DNA of 64,000 nt from Megalonaias nervosa. Taxonomy: Eukaryota > Mollusca > Bivalvia > Unionida > Unionidae. Below are positions 15,663 to 27,069 of this stretch, piece after piece. A program made the position numbers and the translations under genes. The notes below the pieces were generated by a model. The model did not search any database, was not told where the DNA came from, and saw nothing but the letters and a program-made list of their open reading frames with translations. The stretch spans positions 1-64,000 of the forward strand of contig JAECUM010033273.1 of NCBI GenBank assembly GCA_016617855.1, given 5' to 3'. Every line of letters starts with the position of its first letter. Position 1 is the first letter of the stretch.

Positions 15663-16403
15663 CTGTAATGGCAGCCAGCAAAATAGTTGCTGTAATAAAC
15701 ATTAAAATTAAGAACTAAGCAACTTCCTGATTCACAAAGTGACCCATAATTTCAACTATTAATATCTGAGTGACCACTTCTCAAGCATGGTAGTGGCAGC
15801 TTGAGGTATTGTGATGTATGCATACTGTAGAACCCACACTTCCAGTGATCTTGTACTTGTTTCTTGTGTCATTGGATTTCTTTGTACAAAAGAAAGGACC
15901 CAAAACAAACCAAGTTAAGAAGAATAGAGTACAGGCAAACCTCTACAGTGGCCACCCATGGGAAAAGGCCAAAGTGACCACTGTAAACAGGAGACCTCAC
16001 AAGGCAGGTATAGCTCGCAAACTTAGTTCATGACAAATGCATGTACTGTGCACCAAATCGCACTTAGTTAGAGGTATTATTATTATTATTATTATTTATT
16101 ATTATTGTCATTATTATTATTTGTTATTATTATTAGTATTATTGTTATTATTAAAAAGTAGGAAAAAACAACTCAAGTCAAGATGAATATTGTATTTGTG
16201 GCATTCTGTTCAAAGATTGATGCATTATTTCCATATTCCTGGATTGATGGTCATTAGTGTCTAATTTTTTAAAGTTTTGCAACAAATCTCTTGAGTGAAT
16301 ATTTTCAATTTGTAAGTTCTGAGACAAGGAAAAGATCATTTTGTTTTCCCATCCCAAGAATTCTGGTAAATATGATACTATTTAATGAATCAAAATTTTT
16401 CAG
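15663..16403. other. intron tail with an ATT microsatellite
   Basis: An (ATT)n-type tract lies at about 16075-16155. At 15925-16000, caaacctctacagtggccac and a later gtgaccactgtaaacag form an imperfect inverted pair, possibly a MITE relic. No exon is seen. Confidence 0.5.
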
Positions 16404-16616
16404 GTCTCATGGGAAATAGAAATGACATGAGCAAAGATATTAAAGACCGTGTGTGTGATGGGTTGGATTATTTGTATTCCCGAGCTGATTTCTGGAGACA
16501 ACAGAAACCAATGTATGCCAGAAAACGGGACAAAGAACGCATTCAGCGGAGTCCTCCATCAAGAGGCAGAGTATCTCCAGACAAAATACTCAGAGCTTTG
16601 GAAGAGATTGATGATG
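16404..16616 (+). CDS. ODAD4: ODAD4 exon: DYLYSRADFWRQQKPMYAR block
   Basis: The acceptor is tttttcag at 16403 and the donor is gatg|GTAATT. The first two bases complete the Ser codon begun by the preceding exon, and one base is left at the end; length is 213. It encodes a segment with GLDYLYSRADFWRQQKP and MYARKRDKER, the signature ODAD4 motif between the linker and the central TPRs. A basic Arg/Ser-rich stretch follows, then a helix (SPDKILRALEEIDD). Vertebrate ODAD4 has the same order: an FWRQQKPIYARERDR block, then a basic run, then a SLEDID-type helix. Confidence 0.95.
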
Positions 16617-16794
16617 GTAATTTTGTTACTTGACAATTTAAAGAAATTTATGGGGTTTTTTTTCCCCATCAGAAGCAAATAATACACAACACAGCAGTGG
16701 CCATGTATAGAATATAATAAATTAGGTTGGATGGCAATAAATCTATTGAAATTATGTATCTCATAATTTCTCATAAATAACTTCCATTGATCCT

Positions 16795-16942
16795 TACTCC
16801 CAGTGATGTTGACTCCCACTGATCCTGACTCCCAGTGATCCTTACTCCCAATGATCCTGATGCCCAGTGATCGTTACTCCTAGTGATTTTGACTCTCAGT
16901 GATCCTGACTCCCAGTGATCCTGACTTCCGTTGATTTTGACT
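16795..16942. repeat. 16-bp minisatellite, about 9 copies
   Basis: Units such as gatcctgactcccagt repeat with point variation. Confidence 0.85.
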
Positions 16943-17338
16943 CTGAACTTTATGCCTTTCTCTCACTTAGGTTATTCCATATTCTAAGAATAACCTACAT
17001 GCCATCTCAAGGGAAAGATGATAATTATCACTACTACTAAATGAAAAGCTATAAAAATGGGGTTTCACAAGAAAACTTCTTATGGTGTCTAGTTGGTCCT
17101 AAGTATGACATCCTTTTGTGTGGATGTCATATGAACATGGGTGGTCATCATTCAGGTCATGTGGGTTATTCTGCAAAGCAAATGTAAGCCTCAGATGTGT
17201 GTTAGTATAGTAATTTGCAAAAAATCATGTATTTTTTTGTTTGCCAGAAAGAATAAGTTGTATCTTCCATATTTGCACATAGTTACAAGTATGCAGTAGA
17301 CAAAGTCATTCAAGCAAGCAAATGTCATTTCTGCTGGA

Positions 17339-17552
17339 TAATAAGTACCTAAATGATGCAGAGTACCCTTCTAAAAATTCTGGATACCTAAATGATACAG
17401 AGTACCCTTCTAAAAATTCTGGGTACCTAAATGATACAGAGTACCCTTCTAAAAATTCTGGGTAATAAGTACCTAAATGATAAAGAGTACCCTTCTAAAA
17501 ATTCTGGGCAATAAGTACTTAAATGATACAGAGTACCCTTCTAAAAATTCTG
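17339..17552. repeat. 41-46-bp minisatellite, 5 copies
   Basis: The unit carries agtacctaaatgatacagag and tacccttctaaaaattctgg. A small aataag insertion is present in some copies and absent in others. Confidence 0.85.
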
Positions 17553-17720
17553 TGAGCAGCATATTTCTTCCTGTTTAAGGCCTTCTTTGTCTACAAATCA
17601 GAGAAAGGATATTTTGTCAGGGCTTTCTGGGGGAGCTTGATATTTGTTCTTAAAATGCACCCCTCCTCCTGACCCTCAAATAAGAAAATTAAAAGGTCTT
17701 CTTCACTTGGTTGATAAGAC

Positions 17721-17762
<42 letters not shown>

Positions 17763-17934
17763 TGTTTTTTACTTAGTAGAGAGAGAGAGAAAGAGATCTT
17801 ATAAACCTTTATGGTAAGCATACTTTGAAATCTGTTTCTCAAGGGAATGTCAGGGACATTATCTTTATATAGGCTTTAATCAAATTGGAATAAGTGAAAT
17901 TAAGAAAATGGGTTCATACATGTTATCTTTTATG

Positions 17935-18360
17935 AACAGTTGTCTTTATGTGGAGAATCTGCTAAGGCAAGTGTCCTTATATGGAGGTATCTGCTAATGT
18001 ATTTGTCTTGATTAGGAGGTATCTGATAAGGCAGGTTTCTTTATGTCAAGGTATCTGCTAAGGCAGGTGTCTTTATGTCAGGGTATCTGCCAAGGTAGTT
18101 TCTTTATGTGGAGGTATCTGAAAAAGTAGGTTTCTTTATGTGGAGGTATCTGCAAAGGTATGTTTCTTTCTGTTGATATATCTGCTAAAGCAGGTGTGTT
18201 TATATGGAGGTATCTGCTAAGGAATATTTCGTTATGTGGAAGTCTCAGTTAATGTTGTTGGTGTCTTTATTTGGCTGCATCTGCTAAGACAGGTGTCATT
18301 TTGTTAAGGGACTTGCAAAGGCAGGTTCCTGTGTGTGTAGATATCTGCTAAGGCAGGTGA
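17935..18360. repeat. ~33-bp minisatellite, about 13 diverged copies
   Basis: The unit resembles ggtatctgctaaggcaggtg followed by tctttatgtgga, with considerable drift. Confidence 0.8.
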
Positions 18361-18682
18361 CATAGTTTTGCAACCACAAAGCTTTTATATATTTGCTTGA
18401 TTGGACTTGACATTGTGGACAGGTACAGCTGTCATGTGATTGATATAGTTAGTTTTAGTTTTAAATTTAGTTTCATGTATATTTATACTTATTTGTTTTT
18501 TGTTTCCATCTGTATTCATATGATTCTCATGATTTATATTCAGACTTTGTTCTAGAACTGACAAATAAGGGTGGCGGAATTTCCCCTTGCATTTGAAAAA
18601 AAAGGGGGAATTTTCAGAAAATAGGATGAATTTAATGAAAAATAGTTATTGTAACCGAATTACTGTCAGAGAATAAAATTTG

Positions 18683-19004
18683 CAATCTGATTAAAATCAG
18701 ATCTCCTCTGTCCTAGGTGAAGATCTGACAGTGACTGCTTAGGGGTCATGTTCTGGTGACCTATGTTTTTATCATAATCACTAATTTATCAGCCAATCAG
18801 ATGCAGTCTTATATCTTTGCATTTGGGAGACTGAGCAGTGTGGATAAAGCACATCAATGTGTTTTCAAATGATTTGATTGACTTTCAGGTTTTTGAAAGC
18901 AACATTTCCATTGGCCAATTTAAAGGTCACCAGAACATGAACCCCTACACTGTTGCTGTCAGATCTTCACTTAGGACAGTGGAGATCTGATTTTAATCAG
19001 ATTG
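18683..19004. mobile_element. 322-bp Mutator-like MITE with ~80-bp inverted ends
   Basis: The left arm (caatctgattaaaatcag, agatctcc, gaagatctgacag, ggggtcatgttctggtgacc) is the reverse complement of the right arm ending at 19004, over about 80 bp with mismatches. Direct repeats flank it exactly: ataaaatttg at 18673-18682 and ataaaatatg at 19005-19014, 9 of 10 matching. Long terminal inverted repeats with 9-10-bp target duplications are typical of Mutator-type elements; the superfamily call is inference. No coding frame. It sits 180 bp before the next ODAD4 exon. Confidence 0.82.
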
Positions 19005-19024
19005 ATAAAATATGATAATAAAAA

Positions 19025-19038
19025 TAGTAATGATATTA

Positions 19039-19079
<41 letters not shown>
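19025..19079. repeat. (TTA)n microsatellite
   Basis: About 16 TTA units with slight interruption at the start, between the MITE and the next exon. Confidence 0.9.
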
Positions 19080-19184
19080 CTTTTCACATCTGAAAATGGG
19101 ATCTTATCAATACATTTTCTGTTTTAGAATTCCATTTATTATGCATATAAAGAATTGTAATCAAGTTTATGTTGATAATTTCAG

Positions 19185-19392
19185 CCCAAAGTGCAGGTCA
19201 ATATGAGGAAAGCTTACAGAAGGCAAGGCAAACATTGAAGGTTGTTGAGAATTATCCTGATGAAGAGCTTCAGAATAAACAGGAACTCCTTGCCAACATC
19301 TACAGCTGTATGGGCAATGCCTACCTTGAGTTGGGCAAGTTCAACCAAGCCATGGAATTCCATGAAAGAGATTGGAAGATTGCTGTAGAAAA
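19185..19392 (+). CDS. ODAD4: ODAD4 exon: TPR (YSCMGNAYLELGKFNQAM)
   Basis: The acceptor is ataatttcag at 19184 and the donor is gaaaa|GTAAGT at 19393. It enters with two bases completing an Ala codon and leaves two. It encodes a helix pair (AGQYEESLQKARQTLKVVE...), then NKQELLANIYSCMGNAYLELG and KFNQAMEFHERDWKIAVE, a textbook TPR with the small residues at the expected helix A/B positions. The vertebrate counterpart has a YSCIGNA and LGQ pattern at this place. The upstream ATG at 19169 is intronic. Confidence 0.96.
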
Positions 19393-19879
19393 GTAAGTAA
19401 AATCAAACTAGTTATTTTGCAGACTCAGTATGAATGATGCTACTGTTTAAGTGATACTTTCGAGAATTCCCAATGAAAAACCCACTTAATTGTCTCATAT
19501 AGAAATGTGAAGGATGATAAGAGACACTTTTAAAAAATCACCACTGAAGATCTTAGCATGATTATCATTCATATAAAGCAAATGTCTAATCAATTGCAGG
19601 TCATATATTTCTCCCTAAAGTCCATTCTCACTGAACTTTATCTGAATATTACAACTTCAAAATGTATTATATATACTCAGTCTTATTTTGATTAAGTAAA
19701 TGGGTAGGTGTAAGGCCCTGTGAGATTATGATATGACCCAGTGTCAAGAACCATAACCTGTGCACTGTCCATTAGCCATGATCTTTCAACATTAATTTTG
19801 CTATTTTAAACATTTTAGCTCAAAAACAACCTGATCAAAGTTCAGCAGAAAGCATCCTGGCTTATAAAAAACTTTTATG

Positions 19880-20056
19880 CTTTTACAAATGATGCTGATC
19901 CATTTTATGCCTGTACAAATGACACTGATCCATTTTATGCTTTTACAAATGATGCTGATCCATTTTATGCCTGTACAAATGACGCTGATCCATTTTATGC
20001 TTTTACAAATGATGCTGAGCCATTTTATGCTTTTACAAATGATGCTGAGCCATTTG
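19880..20056. repeat. 30-bp minisatellite, 6 copies
   Basis: The unit is ttttacaaatgatgctgatc followed by cattttatgc, with a cctgtacaaatgac variant alternating. It is an expansion nested inside the first copy of the ~720-bp duplication; the second copy has a single unit near 20625. Confidence 0.9.
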
Positions 20057-21780
20057 GCCACCATTACTACAATTAGGGAAAAAAAAACAACTTTAGGCAA
20101 ATTCTCAAAAACTGCCAATCAGAATTTGACCAGATTTGACAGAAAGCAGATTTGTACAGATCTTTCTGACTCTGGATACGAAGGGCTTTTAGATTTATAA
20201 AAATGGTGTCAATTCTCTGTCTGCTATTTGTAAAAAATTGAAAAAGACTTAAAAGATCTAACAAAAACAATCAGCAGACTTGGACCAAAAAACTTCTTCC
20301 AGGCCTGAAGAGATCTCAGATTTTACACAATTGATGCTGATTCACCTTCAGATATGGCTGCTGTTAAAAAGAACTTTATCTTAATATTACAACTTCAAAG
20401 TTTATTACATATAGCTATAGCTCAGTGTTATTTTGAATAAGTAAATTGTTCTGTGTAAGGCCCTGTGAGGTTATGGTATGGCCCTGTGTCATCTGTGATA
20501 AATTGTCCATTAACGATGATCTGTGCTCTGTCAAAATTTGCTGTTTTAAAACTTTTATCTCAAAAACAACCTGACTAATATCAACAAAATTTGTCAGAAA
20601 GCATACTGGCATAAATGACTTTTATGCTTTTACAAATGATGCTGATCTATTGTCAAATTTGGCCACCATTATTAAAACTTGAAAAAAAAACAGCTTTAGG
20701 CAGCTTGTCAAAAACAGCTGATCAGAATTTGACCAGATTGGCAGGAAGCAAGCATTTTTTCACATCTCTCTGATCAGAATAACTCTGGATACAAAGGGCT
20801 TTTAAATTTATAAAAATGATGTCAGTCCTCTGTCAGCAAAAACTTAGCAGATCTTCTAACAAAAACGCTCAGCAGACTTCAACCAAATTTGTCAAAAAAT
20901 CTCTTCCAGGCCTAAAGAGATTTCAAGTTTTACACAACTGATGCAGATTCACCTTCAGATATGGCTGCTGTTAAGAAGAATAAAAACAACTTTAACAACT
21001 TCTCAAAAACTGCTTAGCAAAATTTGACTGAAAACATCCTGTCATAAAAAATTTTGAAATTTCTACAATTGATGCCAATCTGCCATCAAAAATGGTGGCT
21101 ATCACTAAGAATAAACAAAAAAGTTGAAATGACGTCTTTTGAAAAATACTGAAAAGAATTTGAGGGTCCACCAGGTTGCCACAAACAATGCCAGTCAACA
21201 ACTGAATATGGCTGCTGTTGTGAAAAAAGTAGATAAATGACTTCTTTTCATAACCATTCAACACTATTTGACCAAGTTTGACAGTATCCAGAAGAACCCT
21301 GTTATTTAAGGCTTTCGCTTCTTGTAGAAATGATTGTATCTACCTTGAGGTACATTGCTAAAATGATTTGAAAACCTTTTAACAATCTACTCTCAAAAAG
21401 CACTTAACAAAATTTTACCAAATTTAACAGCAGACACTCTATCTTGAAATCATTCCCAATTTATTCAAATCTTTATGATCCTCCATCCACTTTGGCAACA
21501 TTACTAACATAAAAAAAAATAAAAAAAAGACCATTTAAATAATTTCATCTAAAAGAATGCTTAGCAGAATTTGACCAACCTTGGCAGACACCATTATGGC
21601 TTGAAAGCCAATTTGGTATTAGACAAATGATACTGAAGACAAAGATACAAAATGACAATAAACCTTGGACCATCTTTTTTGTAACTCACAAAGATTTCTT
21701 GGACCATGGCTCTTGAATATGACACATGTCAGGCAAGCAAGCAACATCAGGCCCACATGGGCTTCATGTTACAAATATAC

Positions 21781-21957
21781 TTTGGAGCAGCATTGGTTCA
21801 GTGGTATACATGTCAGATTCAATGTGCAGGTCTCAAATAGGCAGGATTTGCAGCCATGGCATGTCCTTGAGCAAGACAATTCCAAATTGCCTGTTAGCCA
21901 TGATATAGGCTTTGTGTGCTGATGTGCTGTTAAACAACAAAACTAAACCAAACCATA
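21781..21957 (+). mobile_element. SINE with tRNA-Gly-like head
   Basis: The head (gcattggttcagtggta) resembles the 5' half of glycine tRNA, with a degraded box B (caggtctcaaat). A ccttgagcaagacaa block follows; similar blocks are common in SINE central domains. It ends at gctgttaaacaacaaaacta, a ttaaac-type SINE tail. No clear target duplication. Not a functional tRNA. Confidence 0.65.
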
Positions 21958-22076
21958 CAGATATATTTTGTAAGTTTGTTTTCTTGACATATGAACTATA
22001 TATCACTTGAGCTCTAAATGAATTAAACATGCAAAAATATGAGAGTCCAAATCAGTGATTTTGTTTTTGCTTCCAG

Positions 22077-22163
22077 TAATTTGGAGGATGCTAAATCAAG
22101 AGCCCTTGATAACCGAGGCAGAGTTCATGCCAGAAAAGGAGAATACCAGGAGGCTATTAATGT
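22077..22163 (+). CDS. ODAD4: ODAD4 exon: TPR helix A (DAKSRALDN)
   Basis: The acceptor is tgcttccag at 22076 and the donor is aatgt|GTAAGT at 22164. It is 87 bases, enters with one base and leaves two. It encodes NLEDAKSRALDNRGRV and HARKGEYQEAIN. The vertebrate protein has an almost identical DAKSRALDN..GRV.AR.G..QQAID segment, so this is the best-conserved part of the window. The last 44 bases of the exon plus 22 intron bases have been copied about 18 times just downstream (see the 66-bp array). Confidence 0.96.
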
Positions 22164-23330
22164 GTAAGTATTTGACAAATTAGAGTTGATGTTAGAATAG
22201 GAAAATACAAGGAGGCTATTGATGTGTAAGTATTTGATAAATTAGAGTTGATGTTAGAATAGGAAAATACAAGGAGGCTATTGATGTGTAAGTATTTGAC
22301 AAATTAGGCAGAGTTGATGTTAGAATAGGAAACAACAAGGATTGATGTGTAAGTATTTGACAAATTAGTCAGAGTTGATGTTAGAATAGGAAAGTATAAG
22401 GAGGCTATTGATGTGTAAGTATTTGACAATTTAGGCAGAGTTGATGCTAGAATAGGAAAATACAAGAGGCTATTGATGTGTAAGTATTTGACAAATTAGT
22501 CAGAGTTGATGCTAGAATAGGAAAGTACAAGGAGGCTATTGATGTGTAAGTATTTGACAAATTAGTCAGAGTTGATGCTAGAATAGGAAAATACAAGGAG
22601 GCTGTTGATGTGTATTTGACAAATTAGTCAGAGTTGATGCTAGAATAGGAAAGTACAAGGAGGCTATTGACGTGTATTTGACAAATTAGTCAGAGTTGAT
22701 GTTAGAATAAGAAAGTACAAGGAGGCTATTGATGTGTAAGTATTTGACAAATTAGTCAGAGTTGATGTTAGAATAGGAAAGTACAAGGAGGCTATTGATG
22801 TGTAAGTATTTGACAAATTAGGCAGAGTTGATGTTAGAATAGGAAACTACAAGGATTGATGTGTAAGTATTTGACAAATTAGTCAGAGTTGATGTTAGAA
22901 TAGGAAAGTACAAGGAGGCTATTGATGTGTAAGTATTTGACAAATTAGTCAGAGTTGATGCTAGAATAGGACAATACAAGGAGGCTATTGATGTGTAAGT
23001 ATTTGACAAATTAGTCAGAGTTGATGCTAGAATAGGAAAGTACAAGGAGGCTATTGATGTGTAAGTATTTGACAAATTAGTCAGAGTTGATGCTAGAATA
23101 GGAAAGTACAAGGAGGCTATTGATGTGTAATTGACAAATTAGTCAGAGTTGATGCTAGAATAGGAAAGTACAAGGAGGCTATTGATGTGTAAGTATTTGA
23201 CAAATTAGTCAGAGTTGATGCTAGAATAGGAAAGTACAAGGAGGCTATTGATGTGTAAGTATTTGACAACTGAGGCAGAGTTGATGTTAAAAGAGGAGAA
23301 TATAAGGAGACTACTGATGTTTAAGTAATT
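22164..23330. repeat. 66-bp minisatellite built from the exon end and splice donor
   Basis: Each unit reads agagttgatgctagaatagg, aaagtacaaggaggctattg, atgtgtaagtatttgacaaa, ttagtc. Compared with the real exon end (agagttcatgccagaaaagg, agaatac..ggaggctattaa, tgtgtaagtatttgacaaat) the identity is plain, and includes the GTAAGT donor. I count about 18 units. About 14 keep gtgtaagta, three have lost the gtaag part, and the last reads gtttaagt. Each unit has a stop in the exon frame (gtg taa). Units of about 47 bp occur twice through an internal deletion. Confidence 0.95.
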
Positions 23331-26300
23331 TTGACCAAGGAATTCATAGTGTTGCATAAATAAAAATTTTGGTGCTAGTCAGTAAGGATTCTATCAAGCG
23401 GTATCATTCAGAATGTGTTGTTCTATTCAGAAACTTTCATTACTAGTAATCATCAAGATTTGTTTCTGTAATTCTTGTTCAGTTTTGAACATAAAAGAAG
23501 TGAAGGAGAATCAAACTTGACTTACGAAAAATACACATATGTTATTTGTTTTTTGTTTAACTGTTCTCTTTTCTTAGATTTATCTTGTCTGAACATGTAT
23601 CATCATTAGTTGTAGTAGTATTAGTCGTATGGTAGTAGTAGTAGCATTCACATCTGTGATCATATACTACACTGTATTAGGGATAGGGTCTTTATTGGCA
23701 TTGCCCGCTATCAGGTTATACAATCCAAAATTTGTCACAATAAATAAATAATATTTCATGAAAATTATATGTATCATACAAAAATTTAATTCTTTCAATG
23801 GAAGTGACATTACAAAGTTGTGTGACTGAGTCCTTTCTCTACCTTAGTGTCGGTGCATTTTTGGCCTGCAAAAATTATAACGATTAGAACCATTTTCTTC
23901 TAACAGAGTTTATTTTGTTCATTGTGTAAATTTGATACTGTTACAGTTTTGATACAGATATTGTGACCTATAATGTTAGTTTATACAGAAAAGACAAGAT
24001 GTGTCAGTTGGGCATATATGTTATTGGTGGTACTCTCAATTTGCACCTCTGTGGCCCTAGGTTAAACTCCTGTCTCTAACAAATGCAAAGTTTTTGATTT
24101 CCTATAGGTTCTTTGGCTTCCTTCCTTTCAAAGATTACACCACCAACCTTTTAATATCCTTTATGCCCATTGTTTCAGCCATTAGACTTGTTGTACAAAC
24201 AATGGGCTATTGCCTTATCCTCAACTACTATTACCTCAACTCATTAACTCCTTGCACCTCGTTTAGGCATCAGGAGGTAGAAGCCTACTTCCAAGCTCTG
24301 TAGCATCAAGGTCATTTAAGATACACTAAAGTGAGTGGTATTATAGAAAGGGAAATAGATGTAGCTCTACAATGATACCAAATAATCTGGACTTTCTAGT
24401 TGCACTACAAAATACAGAAGGAAAAACTTAATTTTTTTTACCCAATTTTTTTCCACCCAAAATTCACCTGTGGTTGGAATCTGATTTTGTGTCCAGATTT
24501 TAGACTTTTTGGCCTCAGATCTAAGGCAGACCAGTCTGAACTGCACACAAACAGGCAAACCTTAGGAAAAAGTAGGATAAGATGGGCATTTGGAATAAAA
24601 AGTGGTCTGGATACGAAAATGATGGGTCTGTTAAGCAAAAGGAAAAAAGAACTCTAACTTGTACCCTTCTGCTCTTGCGCGAGCAAAATAGTAAATGAAA
24701 AATTATGTTTCTAAAACAACTAGGTGTTAGGTTAACCAGAGATCTCTTAGAAGTTGATTTATTATGATGTATTCAGAAATAGCCCCCAAAATGTGTTTCT
24801 TACTTGCTTTTCAGGTGAAAATGACAAAAGCCTACAGGGGTTAATGGGTTATGGAACTTTATCTTGCCATGTGACTGTTTATATCAGCCTGGGCACATTG
24901 AATGTTTTAAAATACATTAGTTTGTGTTAGCCAGGGCACAGTGTAGTTACCTAGTGTGAAGCCACAGGACCACCCTTGTTCTGTACATGCCCACTCTGGG
25001 ATCATTTGGTAGTGACCCAGACAACCAAGATGAATCAGGTATATCTACAATGTCCAGGTCCCTGTAACCCAGGAATAGTATATATGCACTCCACCCCATG
25101 CTTGTCCTTGGGTCATTTCGTAGTGGCCTGGACAGCCACAATGAATTAGGTATATCAGCATAGTAGATATGTTACCCACCTTCCAGTCATCATAGCTTCA
25201 CATGAACTGCCATTCTTTCATGAGTGTCAGAAGATATGGGACTGAACAATTGATTAAAATAAAATGAACTACCTCACACAGAGTGATGGCTGGGGTTTGG
25301 GGAGGATAGCAAAATATTTCCTAGACTTAGCATCACTGGTCAGATTCCTTTGCACTCTGACAGTGGCTGCTGCAGGACACTGGTCACTTCTTTTTTTCTA
25401 AAGAAAGAGTGATCTCAAAAACAGTAGTTTTATATAGTTTTAGTAATGGTCGCCATCATTGGACAAACTTGAAGGCCATTATGCAGATTGATTTCTGTCA
25501 AAAATTTGGTCAAATTATATGCAGTGGGTTTTGAAAAGAATTCACAGCTTATAAGTTGATACTTATCTGCTCTCAAATATAGCTGCATTAAAAAAATCGG
25601 GAAGCAAACCTTATTTTTTCAAAAAAGTTTAACAGAATTTCACATAAAGCATCCTGGAATAAAGGACTTTCAGTTTTGCACAAGGATGCTGATACATGAC
25701 CGAATATGTCAATGATTATTACTAACAGTGGGGAAAAAACTTTAAATCAGTTCTTAAAGAATTGTTATCAGAATTTGCCCAAATTTCACAAAAAGCATCC
25801 TGGCATCAGGCCTTTAAGGTTTCCACAAAATGTTGCTAATCTGCCATCCATACCTTTACTAAAATAATAAAGAAACAGTCTGTATGCCAGAATGCATCAT
25901 GCAAACATGGATTACGTGGCCAGTAGCCCTTGTATTTCATAAATTATGCAATCATTATATATTATTTTGTTTGTACTGCACTGGGCTGATCTAATGATAG
26001 GATCTGAACCAGCACACTTTCAGCCACTGAGGCCCACTAATCGTTACAGTATGATGTCATTGTTATGACATCACTTTTGTCTAAATACATCGCATGCTAT
26101 AAAAATTATGGGTGAGACTGGAATGTAAAAAATCATACTGTGTCATCTGTAAATGTTTTAGTAATGAAAGTAACATAATCCTTATAAAAATTTATTAATT
26201 GCAATGACAGTCCTGTGGAACAAAATGATAAAGACAATACAAAACACAAGATCATTGGAAATCTTCAGCTGTTTTTGTCCAGCCATAAATCAGCCATGCT

Positions 26301-26791
26301 GACTTTTATTGCAGAAATCAGTGTGATCTCAATAATTGTGATATACTAAAAAGACTCTCTGACTGACATATTTTATGGTGTGTATTGGATAGAGGGGTCT
26401 GTGATTGTCAAACTGCAAATTTTGATGCCTTTTTAAATACACATTCTGCTATTATTTCTTGGGCAATTAGAGACAGGGTACTTTTTCCTATACTTTTCTA
26501 TGTAATGATCCTTACATGAAGACGTATATCTGTCTACGACTAATTTGATGAGGTGGTCATGAATGTATACATGTTTTAGCAATTATTTATTTCTTGGATC
26601 AATATCAGTGTAAAGTGTCAGTTTTTTTAAAAGTGTAGATGCTTCAAAATTTCGCAAGAAATCATCCTTAAAGCGGAGAGCATATGTCCCGATTTTTTTG
26701 TGTATTATGTTGTGGCACATCAAAATCTGTGCTGTTTATAGTTCTGTATGTGATAGATGCAAGAAAAATATGGTTATCTTTTCAACTTCAG
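23331..26791. other. long intron, mostly unique
   Basis: A local duplication of about 130 bp lies at about 24955-25160 (tagtgacccagacaaccaag and tagtggcctggacagccaca copies). Sequence at about 25430-25870 (catcctggaataaaggactt and similar) is a diverged relative of the repeated intron segment at 20600-21600. No exon is seen; the open frame at 24094-24303 has no fitting splice sites. Confidence 0.55.
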
Positions 26792-26988
26792 CTGGGAGGA
26801 GAAATTACCAATGAGCAAGTCTCCACTAGAGAGCACCTGGCTGTACCATGAGATAGGTAGATGCTACCTGGAATTGGCGAATTATAATAAGGCACGAGAT
26901 TATGGAGAGAAATCATTAGCAGCAGCCAAGGAATCTGATGACCAGTCATGGCAGTTGCATGCAAATGTATTAATAGCCCAGTCTGAAG
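26792..26988 (+). CDS. ODAD4: ODAD4 exon: WEEKLP and YHEIGRCYLEL TPR
   Basis: The acceptor is ttcaacttcag at 26791 and the donor is gaag|GTAAAT. It is 197 bases; one base completes a Val codon and one is left over. It encodes WEEKLPMSKSPLESTW, then LYHEIGRCYLELANYNKARD and YGEKSLAAAKESDD, a TPR, then WQLHANVLIAQSE, the first helix of the next one. The vertebrate family has WEEKIPLAKTTLEKTW and FHEIGRCYLEL here, a near-exact match. Confidence 0.97.
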
Positions 26989-27069
26989 GTAAATTCACTA
27001 TTATATTGATGTTCATTATAATTATAATCATTTGCATTATTTCATAAGAATGGTACTTTGGGTCAAAAA

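Larger units (their letters stand above)
16617..18672. other. intron with several short minisatellites
   Basis: It holds the 16-bp array at 16795-16942, the ~46-bp array at 17339-17552, the (TA)n tract at 17724-17760 and the ~33-bp array at 17935-18360. The rest is unremarkable. Confidence 0.6.
19393..22076. other. intron with ~720-bp diverged tandem duplication and a SINE
   Basis: A segment containing attacaacttcaaa, gtgtaaggccctgtgag and tggccaccattactacaatt occurs at about 19620-20340 and again at about 20355-20990, with weaker partial copies to about 21600. Motifs such as cttcagatatggctgctgtt recur. The tRNA-Gly-like SINE at 21781-21957 lies at the end. No exon is seen. Confidence 0.65.

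Noticed and set aside
22818..23111. 97-codon minus-strand frame with repeated peptides
   Set aside because: It is the antisense of the exon-derived 66-bp array.
24094..24303. 69-codon plus-strand frame
   Set aside because: There is no recognisable domain. It lies in an intron without phase-compatible splice borders, and joining it would break the conserved TPR.
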